Shown here: piece by piece, positions 61,267-64,000 of the stretch | How the letters are laid out: every line of letters begins with the position of its first letter | Position numbering within the stretch: position 1 is the stretch's first letter | Assembly: GCF_963966145.1 (NCBI RefSeq) | Contig: NC_091054.1 | Coordinates: forward strand, 4,650,001 to 4,714,000 | Source of the DNA: Tenebrio molitor | Lineage: Eukaryota > Arthropoda > Insecta > Coleoptera > Tenebrionidae | Reading direction: 5' to 3' | DNA: 64,000 bases | Program-made: the position numbers and the translations under genes | Notes under the pieces: generated by a model | What the model saw: the letters and a program-made list of their open reading frames with translations, nothing else | Told to the model about the DNA's origin: nothing | The model's database searches: none

Positions 61267-61506
61267 TACAGGTACGGGGTCATTATAAATGATTGTGTTG
61301 TCGCAGTAGGCATTGGTGACGTAGTTGAATGTGCCGCAAGCTTTATAACATGAGTGAGACTAGCATCGCCGATAGGTAGCGCTGCCGGCGGTAGCGTAAA
61401 TTTGTCTACTAGTTTGTCTAACGTTGCGAAGCTAGCGGCACATCCCAAATTTGTATGGGTTTTCAACGCCAACTGCGATGGAACAATAATTTATAATGAC
61501 CCTGTA
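61267..61506. mobile_element. Inverted-repeat element, family C, copy 2
   Basis: The left end tacaggtacggggtcattat (then aaatgattg) and right end caataatttataatgaccct (then gta) are inverted complements. The left arm carries a 4-nt insertion. The GC-rich interior (agcgctgccggcggtagcg) differs from copy 1 at 51601. Confidence 0.75.
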
Positions 61507-61834
61507 TAATAATTGAAAGTGGTGAATAATCCTTTGTGATCTATTGTTTTATTATTTGACCAGTGTAGAAAATGTTGAAGAGTTCATTCAGAATTTACAT
61601 GGTCGAAAGCCTAAAAACAGAATAAGTCCAAAACCACATTCGCACAAAAAAAATATAATCCAAGAGAATAAAGGAAATGTGAATTAATTAATAAAAATGT
61701 GAAAAATTTGCTAAAAACGAATTATTGCTTTAAATTTTTTATTGCTTTACAATTTCAAAATATTCGGTATGCATTAGCGTATTAATTACCGTTGTCATTT
61801 GCTTCTCATTGTATGAAATTCAAATTTGACACAA

Positions 61835-62035
61835 ATATCGAATGTTCATTTAAATTTCTCGTTCAAAGTTGGCGTTGAAGAGTCGATTGTGAACGCACGT
61901 CAGTCTCCAGAGTAAAAAGACAAACAACGCAAAAAGTGAGGTTAGATTTAAACAACTGATCCGTAATCCGTGGTGCGTTCACAATCGACTCTTCAACGCC
62001 TACTTTGAGGAGAAATTTAAATGAAAACTCGATAT
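61835..62035. mobile_element. Inverted-repeat element, family A, best copy
   Basis: This 201-bp element has the longest arms of the family, about 60 bp. They run atatcgaatgttcatttaaa ... gttggcgttgaagagtcgat, then tgtgaacgcac, mirrored at the other end with closing cgatat. The centre is acaacgcaaaaagtgaggtt plus agatttaaacaactgat. It serves as the reference copy for the other four. Confidence 0.9.
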
Positions 62036-64000
62036 AGGTATTATATTAAATTTTTCAAACGAAATAACCGAAAGAATACGTCAATTTGTGATTTTTATAA
62101 TTGCATTATTCTATTTTAAAATTATATCATCAGATTTTAAACAAAATAGGAAATTTCGTTCGTATGTCGGAATACAAGATATGAAGAAATAATGTAAGGC
62201 TACTACAAATTGTACTGATTGATTGAGCTGATCGGATTAAATTTTTTGAAGGAAATAGTCATTAACTCATTAATACTGCGCCTGAAATCAAGAGAATTTA
62301 AAAAAATCGCTCATATTGTCAAAGTCCGAAAGTTACAAATAACGAGTGTTCAGATACATTTATGGTCAAGCAGTTTTTCCTCTTTTTCAAACATAAGTCG
62401 CCTTTTTAGTTGACAAATCCTTCGGATAATAACCTCCACTTTGATCATACTTTTATTTGTGAACGACAAATTGAAGTTTTCGGTTCATTTTATAATATTT
62501 CCCTAACTCAACGATTTCTGAAATGCGTATTGATGTCGTCCAATTCCAGTCTTTCGCCATACGACTACAAAGTGATCAAAAAGAAAACAAACAAGAGCAA
62601 ACGTTGCAAATTATCGGTCATGTCGTAGCGGAATCATATACAGGAAAGCATTCAATGCATGGGTGTAGACAATTTGTGGTCTCAAACGCTACTTTATAAT
62701 AAAATCATACCTCATGAATTTTAGACACTGGACTTATAATCGGGCATTTTATTATTATTATCAGATAATGGAGAAAATTTATAAAATAAACAAGAGCAAC
62801 GTTTTACATTTGTAAAAATGGGTAATTTACCAGGTTTATTGCCAAACACAACGCCACTGGTAAGCAGATTTTTTGGTAAAATGTCAAAGAACGGTGTTGT
62901 TGTTAACCTTGAAAAAAGTTTTAGATTTCGGCAAAGTTTACGGACGTTGCCTGTAATTGTAAGCAACAATTATCCCAGAATAAGTGGTAAAATCGGTTGT
63001 ACCATTGTAAAGCATTAATTATCAATAATTAATTAATAATAGATTTTTCGAGAGGTAGGCAACCAATAAAACGACTGCGTATGTATAGCAAGTATGTCCA
63101 CGATTACGCTAAGACAGACGTTTCGATAAAACAAAAGATGCGGTAGCACTCTTCATGTGTTTTCTTGTTGATCACCTTGTACATTTCCCATTTTACGAAA
63201 TATTTGACAGCTGACCACACATTTTTTTGAACACACTTTATTCAAAATCGACTTCGAAAAACTTTGGTCAACTACCGTTCTTTAAAAGATCACTTTTCAC
63301 TCACGTTGTTGTTCTGAACGGTTGATACATTATGAAAATCACGTTTCTCCCAATTTAATAAATGAAAAAAGCGAAAGTCAAAATTTGCATTCAACGATTT
63401 GTATCAAATACTCTAAACGAGGGTCCATAAATAAAGTCGGAAATAGATGAGCCGCTTTTCATTGTCATCAGTATTATTTAATTAACATGATTTATATGCA
63501 CCGTCATTCCTTGTTTTACGATATTTAAATTACAACAATGAAATTATTCGCCTGTTCCATCAAAAAAATTTAAATTGTTCCGTGTATTGCGACACGCAAC
63601 CGATCAAAATTAAAACATTGGAGTTTTTTTTTTCGAATTGTTTTTCCACCACAGCCCGCATTTTTCATTAAAATCGTAATGCCCCTATCGCTGTAACGTG
63701 AGGTCAATTCTGATCGTACTGGAATTGAATCCAATCAACACGATTTTCCTCCAATTCATTTTTACGTCGCTCGGAATAAACCGTGACAGGAGTCGTGTCG
63801 TTAATTTATCTTCGGTCAAGCTTTACGATGTTTTCCTTATGAAAGGGTGAGAGTTTAGGGAAAGTTGCGGCTGTTCCGTAATTATAATTAATTATTATTG
63901 TCAACATGAAATTTCTACTCCGACATGACTAATTTAAGGGAAGGGGGAAAGTGGTAGGTCTTGGGATATCGACTGTGAAGGGTTGGCAAACTTGTTGGAT

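Larger units (their letters stand above)
55748..64000. other. Right-hand region without a confident gene
   Basis: More than 8 kb without a recognisable gene apart from transposon remains. The upstream exon or exons of the PPxY gene should lie here or beyond the window. Non-repetitive, GC-richer blocks near 59060-59340 and 59560-60090, flanked by homeodomain-like TAAT-rich tracts (near 59410-59510), could be enhancers; this is inference. A 22-bp unit (ggtgccttaaaatttgtaag plus tt) is tandemly doubled at 60839-60882. Confidence 0.55.

Noticed and set aside
62219..63018. Short frames near the right end of the window
   Set aside because: They are AT-driven, lack domains and do not join through matched splice sites.
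1..64000. tRNA, rRNA or CRISPR features
   Set aside because: No tRNA-like A/B boxes with a foldable cloverleaf, no rRNA segments and no regularly spaced direct repeats were seen.

Overview
This is a eukaryotic, almost certainly insect, nuclear DNA window, most likely from a beetle. The case rests on several things: an AT-rich background; short GT..AG introns (many of 45-60 nt) next to kilobase introns; metazoan housekeeping genes with insect-like exon layout; and many decayed mariner/Tc1 elements and miniature inverted-repeat elements. The beetle assignment is inference; no marker gene settles it. I assembled gene models by hand from open frames and phase-matched splice sites.

Layout. 1-10052 holds no confident gene, only decayed transposon pieces, a hairpin repeat, and a decayed coding-like tract on the minus strand near 9.3-9.8 kb. 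10053-28691 (+) is one giant gene for a mucin-like single-pass membrane protein of at least 5,463 residues. It carries Thr-rich repeat modules, furin-like sites, an EGF-SEA-EGF-EGF block, a transmembrane helix and a cytoplasmic tail of about 310 residues. 29062-31372 (-) is Noc2 (60S ribosome biogenesis), convergent with the mucin. 31743-34710 (+) is long-form RNase Z (ELAC2, tRNA 3' end processing), divergent from Noc2. 35256-42952 (+) is eRF3 (translation termination GTPase), with a Tc1-type transposase fossil in its largest intron. 44207-44999 (+) is RhoGDI. 45361-47814 (-) is an intronless ANKRD27/VARP homolog (VPS9 domain, ankyrin repeats, two zinc-fingernail motifs). 48537-55747 (-) is a 5'-incomplete gene for a small membrane protein with two membrane spans and four PPxY motifs; I could not name it. 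55748-64000 has no recognised gene and is rich in inverted-repeat elements.

The central genes are housekeeping functions in RNA processing, ribosome assembly, translation termination, Rho regulation and endosomal trafficking. They sit as compact neighbours, not as an operon. The most striking locus is the giant mucin-like membrane protein. It combines two different short repeat modules, dispersed dibasic cleavage motifs and a conserved-looking membrane-proximal EGF/SEA block. I also note a roughly 190-bp duplication that includes the VARP upstream region and an MiT/TFE-type E-box.
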